Positions 17,466 to 25,860 of a stretch of DNA of 42,296 nt are shown piece after piece. The position numbers were made by a program, and so were the translations under genes. Numbering within the stretch: the first letter of the stretch is position 1; each line of letters opens with the position of its first letter. Origin of the DNA: Deltaproteobacteria bacterium (GTDB taxonomy: Bacteria > Desulfobacterota > Desulfarculia > Adiutricales > Adiutricaceae); contig JAITII010000073.1 in NCBI GenBank assembly GCA_031279515.1, positions 1-42,296 of the forward strand, written 5' to 3'. A model generated the notes under the pieces. That model was not told the DNA's origin and made no database searches. It was given only the letters and a program-made list of their open reading frames with translations.

Positions 17466-18467
17466 ATGTTTAAATTTTTGCGCACACAATTGCCCCTCTT
17501 GCTCCTTTCCATGGCTCTGGCCTTTATCCTGTGGCTTGCAGTATCCGGAAGGGAAACGGCGCCCCATGAGGTAAAGGCCTCCCTTAACTTCATAAACCTT
17601 CCCACTGACCTCTATGTGGACTTAGAAGAGTTTCCCGGGGAGGTTACCGTAATCGTGGAGGCCAATACGGCGCAATTCCAGCTCATGGAGGGTCCCCGTA
17701 AATATTCCATCACTGTGGATTTGGAGCATTCCACAGCAGGGGAAAATACCAGGGTAATAGATCCCAAGACCATGTTGGACCCGCCCTTACCCAGGGGGGT
17801 CCAGAATGTCAGGGTCCAGCCCACGGAATTTACCTATGAAGCCTACCCTTATGCTGAAAGGGAGCTCCCTGTCTATGCGCCCCTCTTTGGTAAGCTCCCA
17901 GATTACCTGGAACTCACAGAAGATATCACCATCTATCCCCCCACGGCTAATGTGCGCGCCCCGGCAAACCGCATAGATACAGTGACCAGGGTCACCACCA
18001 ACTCCATAGACCTTAACCAGGTCCACAATAACTCCAATTCCTTTGCCCTCTTTCCCTCTCTGCCTGGCTTAAACAACTGGCTCCACATAACCCCGGACAA
18101 GTTTGCCGCCCATGTGCCTGTGGCCTTTTTGGAAAGGGAGATCAGCTTCCAGCTCCCCATTAAGCTTTCGGGTTTAGATGTCTACGGCCCCAATCTGCCG
18201 GTAATAGTAGAGCCCCAAAAAGCTACAGTCCTTATCACCTACAGAGCAGATAGGCCCAGTCCTCCAGTTGAGTCCGATGTAACCCTGGAGGTAAATCTAG
18301 CCAATAGTACGGAGATAGATAGGGCGGGACCCCAGGAAATGGACATCCAGGTGACGGAAAGTCCAGGTCTTACGGTGAAGGTCACTCCCCCCAAGGTGAA
18401 AGTCACCTGGAAAAATGCCACCAATTTCCGCCAAGAGGAGTCAGAAAATGCTACGGAAGAACAGTGA
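17466..18467 (+). CDS. cdaR: YbbR-domain protein (CdaR-like regulator of CdaA)
   Basis: A 333-residue protein with one N-terminal membrane anchor (about residues 8-27, LPLLLLSMALAFILWLAVSG) followed by repeated YbbR-type beta domains outside the membrane. Typical strands such as YVDLEEFPGEVTVIVEAN and a proline-rich linker between repeats are visible. CdaR proteins bind CdaA and adjust its activity. It lies 79 bp after cdaA, and its 3-prime end overlaps the glmM start by 20 bp. Sequence conservation in this family is low, so identification relies partly on position. Confidence 0.88.
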   Translation: MFKFLRTQLPLLLLSMALAFILWLAVSGRETAPHEVKASLNFINLPTDLYVDLEEFPGEVTVIVEANTAQFQLMEGPRKYSITVDLEHSTAGENTRVIDPKTMLDPPLPRGVQNVRVQPTEFTYEAYPYAERELPVYAPLFGKLPDYLELTEDITIYPPTANVRAPANRIDTVTRVTTNSIDLNQVHNNSNSFALFPSLPGLNNWLHITPDKFAAHVPVAFLEREISFQLPIKLSGLDVYGPNLPVIVEPQKATVLITYRADRPSPPVESDVTLEVNLANSTEIDRAGPQEMDIQVTESPGLTVKVTPPKVKVTWKNATNFRQEESENATEEQ

Positions 18468-19839
18468 CAAAAGGCACCTCTTTGGAACCGACGGTATCAG
18501 GGGCCTAGTCAATACTGAGCCCATGACCAGCCACACTGCCCTGGCCCTAGGCGCGGCACTTACCTACCTCTTGCGCACCGAAAGGGTTTCGGGTCGTAAA
18601 CCCAAGGTGGTGGTAGGTAAAGACACCCGCCTTTCCGGTGACATGCTGCTAGCAGCTGTGGCCTCCGGCGTCATGAGCCAAGGGGGCGACGTCTTTGAGG
18701 CCGATACCCTTCCCACCCCGGGACTGGCCAACCTTACTGCCAGTACCCGCGCAGATGCCGGCATAGTCATCTCCGCCTCCCATAACCCCTATGAGGACAA
18801 TGGCATCAAGATCTTTGACGGCCAGGGCTACAAGCTCCCCGACGAGATAGAAGTTAAGCTTGAAGAGCTCATGACCTGTGCCTCCATCAACAAAGAGATG
18901 CTCCCAGAGCCCCATGCTGTGGGAAGGACCTTTCCCGTAAGGGATGCCGTGGGCCGCTATGTGGTCTCTCTTAAAAACACCTTTCCCAAAAACCTCTCCC
19001 TAGAAGGCCTAACTATAGTCCTGGACTGCGCCAATGGGGCAGCTTATAAGTCAGCTCCCAGTGTCTTTGAGGAATTGGGGGCCACCTGCCATGTCCTTGC
19101 CGCTAATCCCGACGGTTTTAACATTAATTTAAATACCGGGGCCCTCCACCCTGAGGTGGCAGCTCAAAAGGTCAGAGAAACTGGAGCGGATCTAGGGGTG
19201 GCCTTGGACGGGGACGCGGACCGAGCCATCTTTATAGATGCCCAAGGCAAGGTGGTAGATGGGGACCAGATAATGTTCATCTGCGCCTCCCACCTAAAGA
19301 AAAAGGGGCAGCTTTTAAGGGACTCCATGGTGGCAACTATCATGAGCAACATGGCCTTGGAGATAGCCTTAAAGGAAGATGGAATTTTTCTTTTCCGCGC
19401 CCCAGTGGGGGACCGCTATGTAGCTGAGCTCTTACGCAAGAAAGGCCTAAACTTCGGGGGGGAAAAGTCAGGGCACCTTATCTTTTTGGACCATGCCACA
19501 ACAGGTGACGGCACCCTAGCGGCCCTCCAGACCCTATCTGTCATGAAAGAATCTGGCGCCTCCCTAGCTGAGCTCGCAGGGCAGGTAAAACCCTTTCCCC
19601 AGGTCCTCATAAATGTCAGAGTGGCCAAACCCAGCGAGGTGGAAAACCACCCTCAAGTGGGCCTCCTTCTGGAGGAATACAAACAGAAACTGGGCGACAA
19701 GGGTAGGTTAATTTTAAGGCCCTCAGGCACAGAGCCGGTGGTAAGGGTCATGATGGAAGGAGAGGATGAAAAAGAGATAAGCTTTCTAGCCCAAGAATGC
19801 GCCCAAAGGGTATCAAGCTTCCTTAGGTTAAAGCTATAA
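18448..19839 (+). CDS. glmM: Phosphoglucosamine mutase
   Basis: A 463-residue alpha-phosphohexomutase that turns glucosamine-6-phosphate into the 1-phosphate for UDP-GlcNAc, feeding peptidoglycan and LPS. Signatures are FGTDGIRG near 12-19, the phosphoserine loop SASHNP (S111), the metal loop DGDADR, the sugar loop GGEKSGH and the phosphate site RPSGTEPVVRVM. The start was moved from an in-frame ATG at 18415 to 18448. The later ATG has an AGAGGAG ribosome binding site and leaves the normal short N-terminus. It overlaps ybbR by 20 bp, so translation is coupled. No terminator is evident before creD. Confidence 0.96.
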   Translation: MLRKNSDKRHLFGTDGIRGLVNTEPMTSHTALALGAALTYLLRTERVSGRKPKVVVGKDTRLSGDMLLAAVASGVMSQGGDVFEADTLPTPGLANLTASTRADAGIVISASHNPYEDNGIKIFDGQGYKLPDEIEVKLEELMTCASINKEMLPEPHAVGRTFPVRDAVGRYVVSLKNTFPKNLSLEGLTIVLDCANGAAYKSAPSVFEELGATCHVLAANPDGFNINLNTGALHPEVAAQKVRETGADLGVALDGDADRAIFIDAQGKVVDGDQIMFICASHLKKKGQLLRDSMVATIMSNMALEIALKEDGIFLFRAPVGDRYVAELLRKKGLNFGGEKSGHLIFLDHATTGDGTLAALQTLSVMKESGASLAELAGQVKPFPQVLINVRVAKPSEVENHPQVGLLLEEYKQKLGDKGRLILRPSGTEPVVRVMMEGEDEKEISFLAQECAQRVSSFLRLKL

Positions 19840-19896
19840 GCTAGCTAAATGGCCTTCAGCTTAAAATCCATAAATAATCCATAGGCTTTCCATGCC

Positions 19897-19960
19897 AGCT
19901 CCACCATTAAAAATGACATTGGAGCTAATATTTGCGGCAAAGAGGCATTTTACCTCTTTG
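19897..19960 (+). promoter_or_regulatory. Two hairpins in the creD leader
   Basis: Hairpin 1 pairs AGCTCCA (19897-19903) with TGGAGCT (19920-19926). Hairpin 2 pairs CAAAGAGG (19938-19945) with CCTCTTTG (19953-19960) across a 7-nt loop. Neither is followed by a T-run, so they are not typical terminators. Hairpin 2 ends 5 nt before the creD ribosome binding site. Confidence 0.55.
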
Positions 19961-19976
19961 TAGCAAAAGGTGCCCT

Positions 19977-21482
19977 ATGGAAATATCCTTTGCAATCCTA
20001 GCTATAGCCTTAATAGCTGTAGCTATTACAGTACTTACCTTACTTTCCTTTTACCTGTGGACCAAGGTGCGCGCCCCCCAGGCTAGAAAAGAGCCGGGCC
20101 CAAAAGCCTACAATAGGGGCAGAAGCTTTCTCATCCGCCTTTTGGTAGTAGGCGCCATCACCCTCTTGATGCTCATACCCACCACTTTGGTGACGGGGCT
20201 TATTAGGAGCCGCCAGAGTAGCTCCCACACCGCCATAGAGGAGATCCACTCTGAATGGGGCCGGGAGAGCACCATTTACGGGCCCATCATCATCGTCCCC
20301 TACATAACCCATGAGCTTACCAGCTTCCCCTTAGCCTATGGGAATGTGCCATTGGAAAATAGTAGCCCCTCTCATGAAGAGGGGGCTAAAAATAGGGATA
20401 CTACCCTTACCCGCAAGGTAGAGGTCATCCGCTACGCCTATTTCACAGCAGAATCCCTTAGGGTAGTGGGCAACTTTTCCACAGAAACCCGCGCCAGGGG
20501 TATCTATGAGGCCCTCTTATATACGGGGGAGATTAGTTTTCGAGGAAATTTTGTAAGGCCGGACCTAAAACTAATAGACCCCAAGGTCAAAACTGTGCTC
20601 TGGGAGGAAAGCCGCCTGGTGGTGGGCTTAAATGAGACAAACTCCCTAAAGGGGAACATAATCCTACATTTTGGACAAGAAGAGTACCCCTTTGAGCCTG
20701 GCACAGGACAAGACCTGGTATTTAATGGTATTTCCGCCAGGGTGGCATTTACCCAAGAAGAGAGCGAATTTTCTTATCTAGTCTCTCTGACAGGAAGTAG
20801 CTCCTTTTCCATAGCCCCCAATGCCCAGCTCACAAATATTAGCTTCCACTCCCCCTGGCCCCACCCTAGCTTTATGGGAAGCTCACTTCCTGTGGAAAGG
20901 ACTGTGACAGAGGCTGGGTTTAGCGCTAAGTGGACTGTACCCAACCTGGTCCACGACTATCCCAGTCAAGGCAAACTCACGCTGCTTACCAATAGTGAGA
21001 AAAATGTCTTTGCCCAATACACAGTGGGAGTGAGGTTTTTCGAGCAATTAAATCACTACCAACTAGTACTAAGGACGGTTAAATACTCAATTATCTTTAT
21101 CCTTCTTACCTTTTTGGTCTATCTCATCTTCGAAAACAGTCAAAAGGCAGAGGAAAAACTATCAATTACGCATCTAGTCTTAATAGCCCTATCCTTGGGA
21201 CTATTTTATCTTCTAATTCTGGCCCTCTGTGAGCATATTTCCTTTCCCCTCTCATTTTTCCTGGCCTCAATTTTGATAATTTTTATGAATTCAGGATATA
21301 TCCTCTTATCTTTAAAAAATCTGAAAAATGCCGCAATCATGGCCCTTAACCTTGGGGCCCTTTACAGCTCTTTGTACATTATTATCAATCTAGAAGACTA
21401 CGCGCTTTTAGCTGGCAGTCTTCTTTTGGCAGTCGCTTTAGCGGCTCTAATGTACAGTACACGCAATATGAGCAAAGGGTAG
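19977..21482 (+). CDS. creD: CreD-family inner membrane protein
   Basis: A 501-residue membrane protein of the CreD family, known in Escherichia coli as the colicin E2 tolerance/envelope-stress protein of the CreBC regulon. Membrane helices lie near 5-28 and 51-74. The signature LIRSRQSSSHTAIEEI...WGRESTIYGPIIIVPY follows, then a large exported beta domain and a bundle of C-terminal helices. The end, YIIINLEDYALLAGSLLLA followed by MYSTRNM, matches the family C-terminus. An additional N-terminal helix precedes the one usual in the family. The start at 19977 has an AAAGG ribosome binding site; an upstream in-frame start (19932) would read through a leader hairpin. No creB or creC gene is nearby. 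Confidence 0.88.
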   Translation: MEISFAILAIALIAVAITVLTLLSFYLWTKVRAPQARKEPGPKAYNRGRSFLIRLLVVGAITLLMLIPTTLVTGLIRSRQSSSHTAIEEIHSEWGRESTIYGPIIIVPYITHELTSFPLAYGNVPLENSSPSHEEGAKNRDTTLTRKVEVIRYAYFTAESLRVVGNFSTETRARGIYEALLYTGEISFRGNFVRPDLKLIDPKVKTVLWEESRLVVGLNETNSLKGNIILHFGQEEYPFEPGTGQDLVFNGISARVAFTQEESEFSYLVSLTGSSSFSIAPNAQLTNISFHSPWPHPSFMGSSLPVERTVTEAGFSAKWTVPNLVHDYPSQGKLTLLTNSEKNVFAQYTVGVRFFEQLNHYQLVLRTVKYSIIFILLTFLVYLIFENSQKAEEKLSITHLVLIALSLGLFYLLILALCEHISFPLSFFLASILIIFMNSGYILLSLKNLKNAAIMALNLGALYSSLYIIINLEDYALLAGSLLLAVALAALMYSTRNMSKG

Positions 21483-21587
21483 TGGTGTATTGATTTTAAC
21501 AATGCCCCAAGGGGTGGTTATAATAATGGCCCAAAGGGGAAAAAGGACCTTATTTTAAGGTTAATATAATGGTCCAAGGCAAAAAAA

Positions 21588-21639
21588 AGCCCTTTTAAAA
21601 TTTTCGTTAAAAAAGCAAACGAAAAAATTTAAAAGGGCT
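21588..21639 (-). terminator. Terminator of the minus-strand H1-like gene
   Basis: Near-perfect 20-bp arms (21589-21608 and 21618-21638, ends GCCCTTTTAAA and TTTAAAAGGGC) form a long hairpin. Read on the minus strand it is followed by a run of eight T. It lies just after the minus-strand stop and between convergent genes, so it could also block read-through from creD. Confidence 0.75.
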
Positions 21640-21647
21640 AGAAAGGT

Positions 21648-22265
21648 CTACCTCTTTCGAGTCTTCTTGGCAAGCTTGGACATCCTATAGGCCCTGGCGC
21701 TCTTGAAACCCTTGGGGGTCTTAGTGGTTTTTGCCTTAGGGGCCTTAGTGCTTTTTACAGCCTTGGGGGCCTTGGGGGCCTTTGCAGCCGGCGCCTTTTT
21801 GGCCGAGGGCGGGTATTTAATCTTGGTCTTCTTATACCCGTGCCTCTTCAAGATGTCATAGACAGTTGTGAGGCTGATGTCGTGACCCAGGTAATCCTGC
21901 AACTGCTGCTGGATCTCTGAGCCCTTCAACCTCTCTAGCTTGCGCTGTCCGTTGAAAAAATTTTCCAGGATCTCGGCTTCCTCTTGCGGAGTCATGAGCT
22001 TGCGGCGACCGCTGCCCAATTTTTCCTTCCGCCTTCTTGGGCCGGGTGAGCCGCCTGCCTTGTATAACATTTGCATTTCCGTCCGGTATTTATACACGGT
22101 GCGAGCGTCAACATTCAAGAGATGGGAGATCTGGGCAACACTCAGGTCAAATTCAGCGCCCAGGATAACCGACAAGGCTTTCTTGAAATCTATGATGTAA
22201 CTGCGCTTGGAAAACTCATATGCAAAAGAAAGGAGCCCATCTGAACAAACAAAAAGTTTAGCCAT
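21648..22265 (-). CDS. Helix-turn-helix protein with histone H1-like tail
   Basis: A 205-residue, strongly basic protein. Residues 39-63 (FDLSVAQISHLLNVDARTVYKY) form a first helix-turn-helix. Residues about 92-144 (MTPQEEAEIL onward, then LKGSEIQQQLQDYLG and ISLTTVYDILKRHGY) form a second winged-helix domain. The order resembles the N-terminal DNA-binding half of IS630/Tc1-type transposases, but there is no DDE catalytic domain. Instead, residues 145-205 are a tail with 20 lysines and 4 arginines, no acidic residue and KAPK/KTPK repeats like the histone H1 C-terminus. A GGAAG ribosome binding site and a near-consensus promoter lie upstream and a long terminator downstream, so it is a functional single-gene unit. 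It is probably a nucleoid-associated or regulatory DNA-binding protein. Confidence 0.8.
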   Translation of the reverse strand: MAKLFVCSDGLLSFAYEFSKRSYIIDFKKALSVILGAEFDLSVAQISHLLNVDARTVYKYRTEMQMLYKAGGSPGPRRRKEKLGSGRRKLMTPQEEAEILENFFNGQRKLERLKGSEIQQQLQDYLGHDISLTTVYDILKRHGYKKTKIKYPPSAKKAPAAKAPKAPKAVKSTKAPKAKTTKTPKGFKSARAYRMSKLAKKTRKR

Positions 22266-22327
22266 AGTTAACTTCCATTATCTTTGATTTTACACCGCTA
22301 AAAAAAATATAAACCAAAACATATTTT

Positions 22328-22356
22328 ATTATAAACTGGATCGATCTAAATTTCAA
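22328..22356 (-). promoter_or_regulatory. Sigma-70 promoter of the H1-like gene
   Basis: On the minus strand: TTGAAA (22356-22351), 17-bp spacer, TATAAT (22333-22328). The predicted start near 22321 gives a leader of about 56 nt before the ATG at 22265. The spacer contains the palindrome GATCGATC. Confidence 0.75.
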
Positions 22357-23080
22357 GAAAAAACAAAAAATAAAATACGTTTTTTTGTTATGTTATTTAT
22401 TAATATTTAATAAAATTATTATTTATTGTACTATTTATAAATATAAATTATACTAATATTTCCTATATGTAATTAAGATATTTTGCAAAATTTTTACCCC
22501 GCTGGAAAAAAATTTCTTTTCCAAAAAATTACCAAATTTTCCACAAGATAGGGGTATTTACTTTTTTTTAAAGGCTAATTTGTCCCTTTTTCCGGATTAT
22601 TTTTACTTAGCTTATATTTCTTGACTGGCAACAATAACTTTTCTAATTATGTGGAAACTTTTCAAAGAAAAAATATACCAAAAGGTTCAAGTTTTGTTGA
22701 TTTAATTCCCAAATGCCTAAAAAATTTTTTTTGGGAAGTTTTTCTAGTATCAATGCCTTTTTTTAAAACAAGCCTTCCGTTTTTGATTCATATAGATGCT
22801 ACAATTTCACCTGTGAAAAAAAGGTATTTTTTGCCCTTTGGGACTAAGATCCCCCCAGATAAAGTGGTCCATAGCGTTTTTTTAAAAACAACTAAATTTC
22901 TTATTCCTAAAGGCGGCTCAAAATCTTATTTGACTTTAAATAAGCCTAAGCGGCCCTAGCGGCTTTGGGAAAAAAGGGGGGCAAGATTTACCCTAAAATA
23001 AGGGCCTCAAACTAAATTTGCCTAAAATCTAAAGTAAAGCTTTAGGTTTTTACAAATAAAACATTGCAGAGGGGCTAGAT
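22357..23080. other. AT-rich gene-free block between the H1-like gene and hemB
   Basis: Positions 22357-22620 are extremely AT-rich with long A and T runs. A 112-codon frame starting with TTG at 22621 has no ribosome binding site and no family-like sequence and was not accepted. No clear terminator for hemB was found; a short CCCT/AGGG stem near 23000 lacks a T-run on the minus strand. Confidence 0.5.
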
Positions 23081-24058
23081 TTACCACAACAGGAATTCAG
23101 GGGCCAAATAGCTGATTATGAGGTCAGCTCCGGCTCTTTTGATGCCTATTAGGGACTCTTTGGCAGCTTTTCTAAAGTCCAAAAGCCCGTGGTTGGCCGC
23201 TGCGTCCAGCATGGCAAACTCCCCGGAGACCTGGTAGGCGGCTAGGGGCCTTAAGGTTAGGTCTCTCATTTCCCTTATTATGTCCAGGTATGGGCCTGCC
23301 GGCTTTACCATCACAATATCGGCCCCCTCTTGGAGGTCCAGTTGCAATTCAAAGGCCGCTTCCCGGCGATTGGCCGGGTCCATCTGGTAGCCTTGGCGGT
23401 CACCGGCACAGGGGGTGTTGCGCGCCGCCTCGCGGAAGGGCCCATAGAAGGCGGAGGCGTATTTGACGCTATAGCTCATAATGGGGAGCCCATAAAAGCC
23501 ATTTTCATCCAGCTTTTGGCGGATGGCCGCCACTCGGCCGTCCATCATGTCCGAGGGGGCCACAAGGTCCGCCCCCGCCTTTGCGTGGGACAGGGCTTGG
23601 GCTGCCAAAAGCTGGATGGTGGGGTCATTTAAGACCTTAGTGCCTTCCAGGACCCCGCAGTGCCCGTGGGAGGTGTATTCGCAGAGGCACACGTCTGTGG
23701 CTATGAGGATTTGCGGTACCACATCCTTAATGGCCTTGATGGCCTCTTGCACCGGCCCATTTTCTTCAGCCCCACTGGAGCCCAGCTCGTCCTTATGGTC
23801 CGGAAGGCCAAAGAGCAAAAGGGCCCTGCCTCCGTCTTTATAGAAGCTCTTGGCCCGTTCTGCTGCGCGGTCCGGAGACAGGTGGTACTGCCTGGGAAGG
23901 GTGCTTATTGGGCTTTCCACGCCCTTACCTGGCACCACAAAAAGGGGGTAGATAAGATCCTGGGGCGTTACTAAGGTCTCGCGTACAAGTGAGCGTAAAG
24001 TGGAATTGTCTCTTAAGCGTCGCGGCCTATCCAAGGGAAAAGGCATTGCAATCCTCAT
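23081..24058 (-). CDS. hemB: Delta-aminolevulinic acid dehydratase (porphobilinogen synthase)
   Basis: A 325-residue TIM-barrel enzyme that condenses two aminolevulinates to porphobilinogen, the first common step to heme, siroheme and corrinoids. The two Schiff-base lysines are K199 (YSVKYASAFYGPFR) and K252 (MVKPAGPYLDI). The catalytic zinc cysteines C124, C126 and C134 (DVCLCEYTSHGHC) mark it as the zinc-dependent form. It follows dnaJ by 30 bp on the same strand and probably shares its transcript, an unusual pairing. Its presence shows that the organism makes at least some tetrapyrroles, relevant to the receptor locus at 35694-42236. Confidence 0.97.
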   Translation of the reverse strand: MRIAMPFPLDRPRRLRDNSTLRSLVRETLVTPQDLIYPLFVVPGKGVESPISTLPRQYHLSPDRAAERAKSFYKDGGRALLLFGLPDHKDELGSSGAEENGPVQEAIKAIKDVVPQILIATDVCLCEYTSHGHCGVLEGTKVLNDPTIQLLAAQALSHAKAGADLVAPSDMMDGRVAAIRQKLDENGFYGLPIMSYSVKYASAFYGPFREAARNTPCAGDRQGYQMDPANRREAAFELQLDLQEGADIVMVKPAGPYLDIIREMRDLTLRPLAAYQVSGEFAMLDAAANHGLLDFRKAAKESLIGIKRAGADLIISYLAPEFLLW

Positions 24059-24088
24059 AAAAAATATAACTAATTTATAAAAAATAAA

Positions 24089-25219
24089 TTATTTTAAGAC
24101 GTTTTTTAACTTTTCTCCCACTTTTCGCTTTATTCCTTGAAAGAGGGTCTCATTTTTCTTCTCTTCTTCCAATCTGGCAAATTCCTTTAAGAGCCCTATC
24201 TGTTTTTCCGTCAAATCCTTGGGGATCAACACATTTAATGAGACTATCAGATCCCCACGCTTTCTAGTGGGATTTTTCAGGTGGGGAAAACCTAGACCAT
24301 CCACCCGCAATAGCCTGCCATTTTGGGTGCCGGCTGGAACCGTAACTGTGCGGGTCTCACCTGTGACTGTTGGGATCTCGAGCTCTCCTCCCAAGGCCGC
24401 TAAGGTCATGTCTATCTTCTTTTCTAAAACTACCTGAACACCTTCTCGGTAGAAGATTGCGTGGCGTTTTACGCAGATCTCGATAAAGAGATCCCCATTT
24501 GACCCGCCCCTGATACCCAGGTCCCCGCGTCCCTGATAGCGGAGACGGTGGCCCGTATCCACCCCCGCTGGCACCTTTACAGTCACCTCTTTTATTTTCT
24601 TTACCCGGCCCAAGCCTTGGCATTCAGGGCAGGGGTCCAAGTAGATAACCCTCTTGCCCCTACAACGGGGGCAGGTGGAAGCCATGCGGATAAAGCCGTG
24701 CCCCTGGAAGATCTGGCCCTCTCCACGGCACTGGGGGCAGGTCTCTTTTTTGTCGGAAAGAGCCCCTGTGCCATTGCAGTTTTCGCAATTTTCCTCCCGG
24801 GGAATGGATATTACCTTTTCTACCCCTGAATACGCCTCTTCAAACTCAATGTCCAGCTCATAGGCTAGATCCTGGCCCCTTCTGGGGCCGTAAGCATAGG
24901 CATCGCTTCCGCCACCGAAAAAATCCCTGAATATGTCCCCAAAGCCGCTGAAAAAGTCCCCAAAACCCCCAGAGTGGAAGCCGTTCTGCCCTTTTAAGCC
25001 GTCGTGGCCATACTGGTCGTAGAGCTGTTTTTTCCCAGGATCGGATAAGACCCCGTAGGCCTCATTGATATCTTTAAAACGCTCTTCGGCCTCTGTATCG
25101 CCAGGATTGCGGTCTGGGTGGTATTTTAATGCCAAAGACCTAAAAGATTTCTTGATGGTCTCACCGTCAGCTGTACGGCTGACCTCTAGGATTTCGTAAT
25201 AGTCTCGTTTCTCACTCAT
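24089..25219 (-). CDS. dnaJ: Chaperone DnaJ (Hsp40)
   Basis: A 376-residue type I J-protein that delivers substrates to DnaK and stimulates its ATPase. The J domain (5-70) has the HPD motif (YHPDRNPGD). A G/F-rich region follows (FHSGGFGDFFSGFGDIF). The zinc region holds four cysteine repeats, CENCNGTG, CPQCRGEG, CPRCRGKR and CPECQGLG; the third ends in KR instead of the usual GxG. The C-terminal substrate domains and dimerisation segment follow. DnaK and GrpE are not in the window. The 240-bp upstream gap holds two small hairpins (GTTTC/GAAAC and CCTTCCC/GGGAGG) close to the start, but no CIRCE element or sigma-32 promoter was seen. Confidence 0.97.
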   Translation of the reverse strand: MSEKRDYYEILEVSRTADGETIKKSFRSLALKYHPDRNPGDTEAEERFKDINEAYGVLSDPGKKQLYDQYGHDGLKGQNGFHSGGFGDFFSGFGDIFRDFFGGGSDAYAYGPRRGQDLAYELDIEFEEAYSGVEKVISIPREENCENCNGTGALSDKKETCPQCRGEGQIFQGHGFIRMASTCPRCRGKRVIYLDPCPECQGLGRVKKIKEVTVKVPAGVDTGHRLRYQGRGDLGIRGGSNGDLFIEICVKRHAIFYREGVQVVLEKKIDMTLAALGGELEIPTVTGETRTVTVPAGTQNGRLLRVDGLGFPHLKNPTRKRGDLIVSLNVLIPKDLTEKQIGLLKEFARLEEEKKNETLFQGIKRKVGEKLKNVLK

Positions 25220-25459
25220 AAATTACAAAAGTCTATTGCCGGAAGTGTTTCAAAGAAACCGCCCCTCCCGGCGGGAAGGCTTGTTATATATTCCAAAAAA
25301 GACAAGATGCTTTTGGTTTATAGGTTTAACTAGAATAGGCCAGGGTTTTGGGGAAATTAAAAAGAAAAAGGATATTTGGTAGAGCTTTTAAGTTATAAAA
25401 GGATACTTATGTGCCATGTGTGATAGGGGAAAAAATCATATCCTGTAGCTATTAATAAA

Positions 25460-25804
25460 TTATGAATTCGGATTGGCCAAGTTTAGCGTCTTATTGTAAT
25501 AGAGGATAAATCCTTTTTCTTGGGCATTTTCTGCCAAAAGCTTAAGTTCCTGGCTAGTAAAATCCCTACCCAGTGCCTGGACGCAGAGATTTGATAAAAA
25601 AAAGTCCCCTTCTCCAATTGTCAATTGCAAAAAGTTCGCTAGTTCTGGCTTATCATCTGCCTTTTGCAGAAATTCCAAGGCCGCAGCTAGATAGCCGCAA
25701 GCTATTAGCTCCTTGGCTTTGGCAACAAAATCAGCCGAGCTTATAGTTACCTTACCCTCCAAAAGTTGCCGTCTTGTCTTCCATTGGCTTATTGGCTCCG
25801 TCAC
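25460..25804 (-). CDS. Small conserved-looking protein of unknown function
   Basis: A 114-residue protein that I do not recognise, predicted to be mostly helical (for example DFVAKAKELIACGYLAAALEFLQKA). It has no signal peptide or membrane segment. A longer frame reaches an ATG at 25843, but that ATG lies inside the spacer of a good promoter (25833-25860), so it cannot be used by that transcript. The chosen start is the GTG at 25804, which has a perfect AGGAGG ribosome binding site 9 nt upstream and gives MTEPISQWKTRRQLL. It is followed by dnaJ on the same strand after 240 bp and is divergent from the sensor kinase gene. Confidence 0.65.
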   Translation of the reverse strand: MTEPISQWKTRRQLLEGKVTISSADFVAKAKELIACGYLAAALEFLQKADDKPELANFLQLTIGEGDFFLSNLCVQALGRDFTSQELKLLAENAQEKGFILYYNKTLNLANPNS

Positions 25805-25832
25805 TTGGGGGACCCTCCTAAATGATACAGAG

Positions 25833-25860
25833 AATATAAGCATTTTTCCAATCTTGTCAA
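25833..25860 (-). promoter_or_regulatory. Sigma-70 promoter of the 114-residue gene
   Basis: On the minus strand: TTGACA (25860-25855), 16-bp spacer, TATATT (25838-25833). The predicted start near 25826 leaves a leader of about 22 nt containing AGGAGG and ending at the GTG start. Confidence 0.7.

Noticed and set aside
21588-22265. Intact IS630-type insertion sequence
   Set aside because: The helix-turn-helix gene lacks a DDE domain, no second transposase frame is adjacent, and the long inverted repeat is a terminator hairpin on one side only, not paired element ends.
22621-22959. 112-codon open frame starting TTG between the H1-like gene and hemB
   Set aside because: No ribosome binding site, composition follows the AT-rich background, and no family pattern. 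A decayed gene cannot be excluded.
25220-25459. CIRCE element or sigma-32 promoter for dnaJ
   Set aside because: No TTAGCACTC/GAGTGCTAA pair and no CTTGAA/CCCCAT pair on the minus strand; only small hairpins are present.
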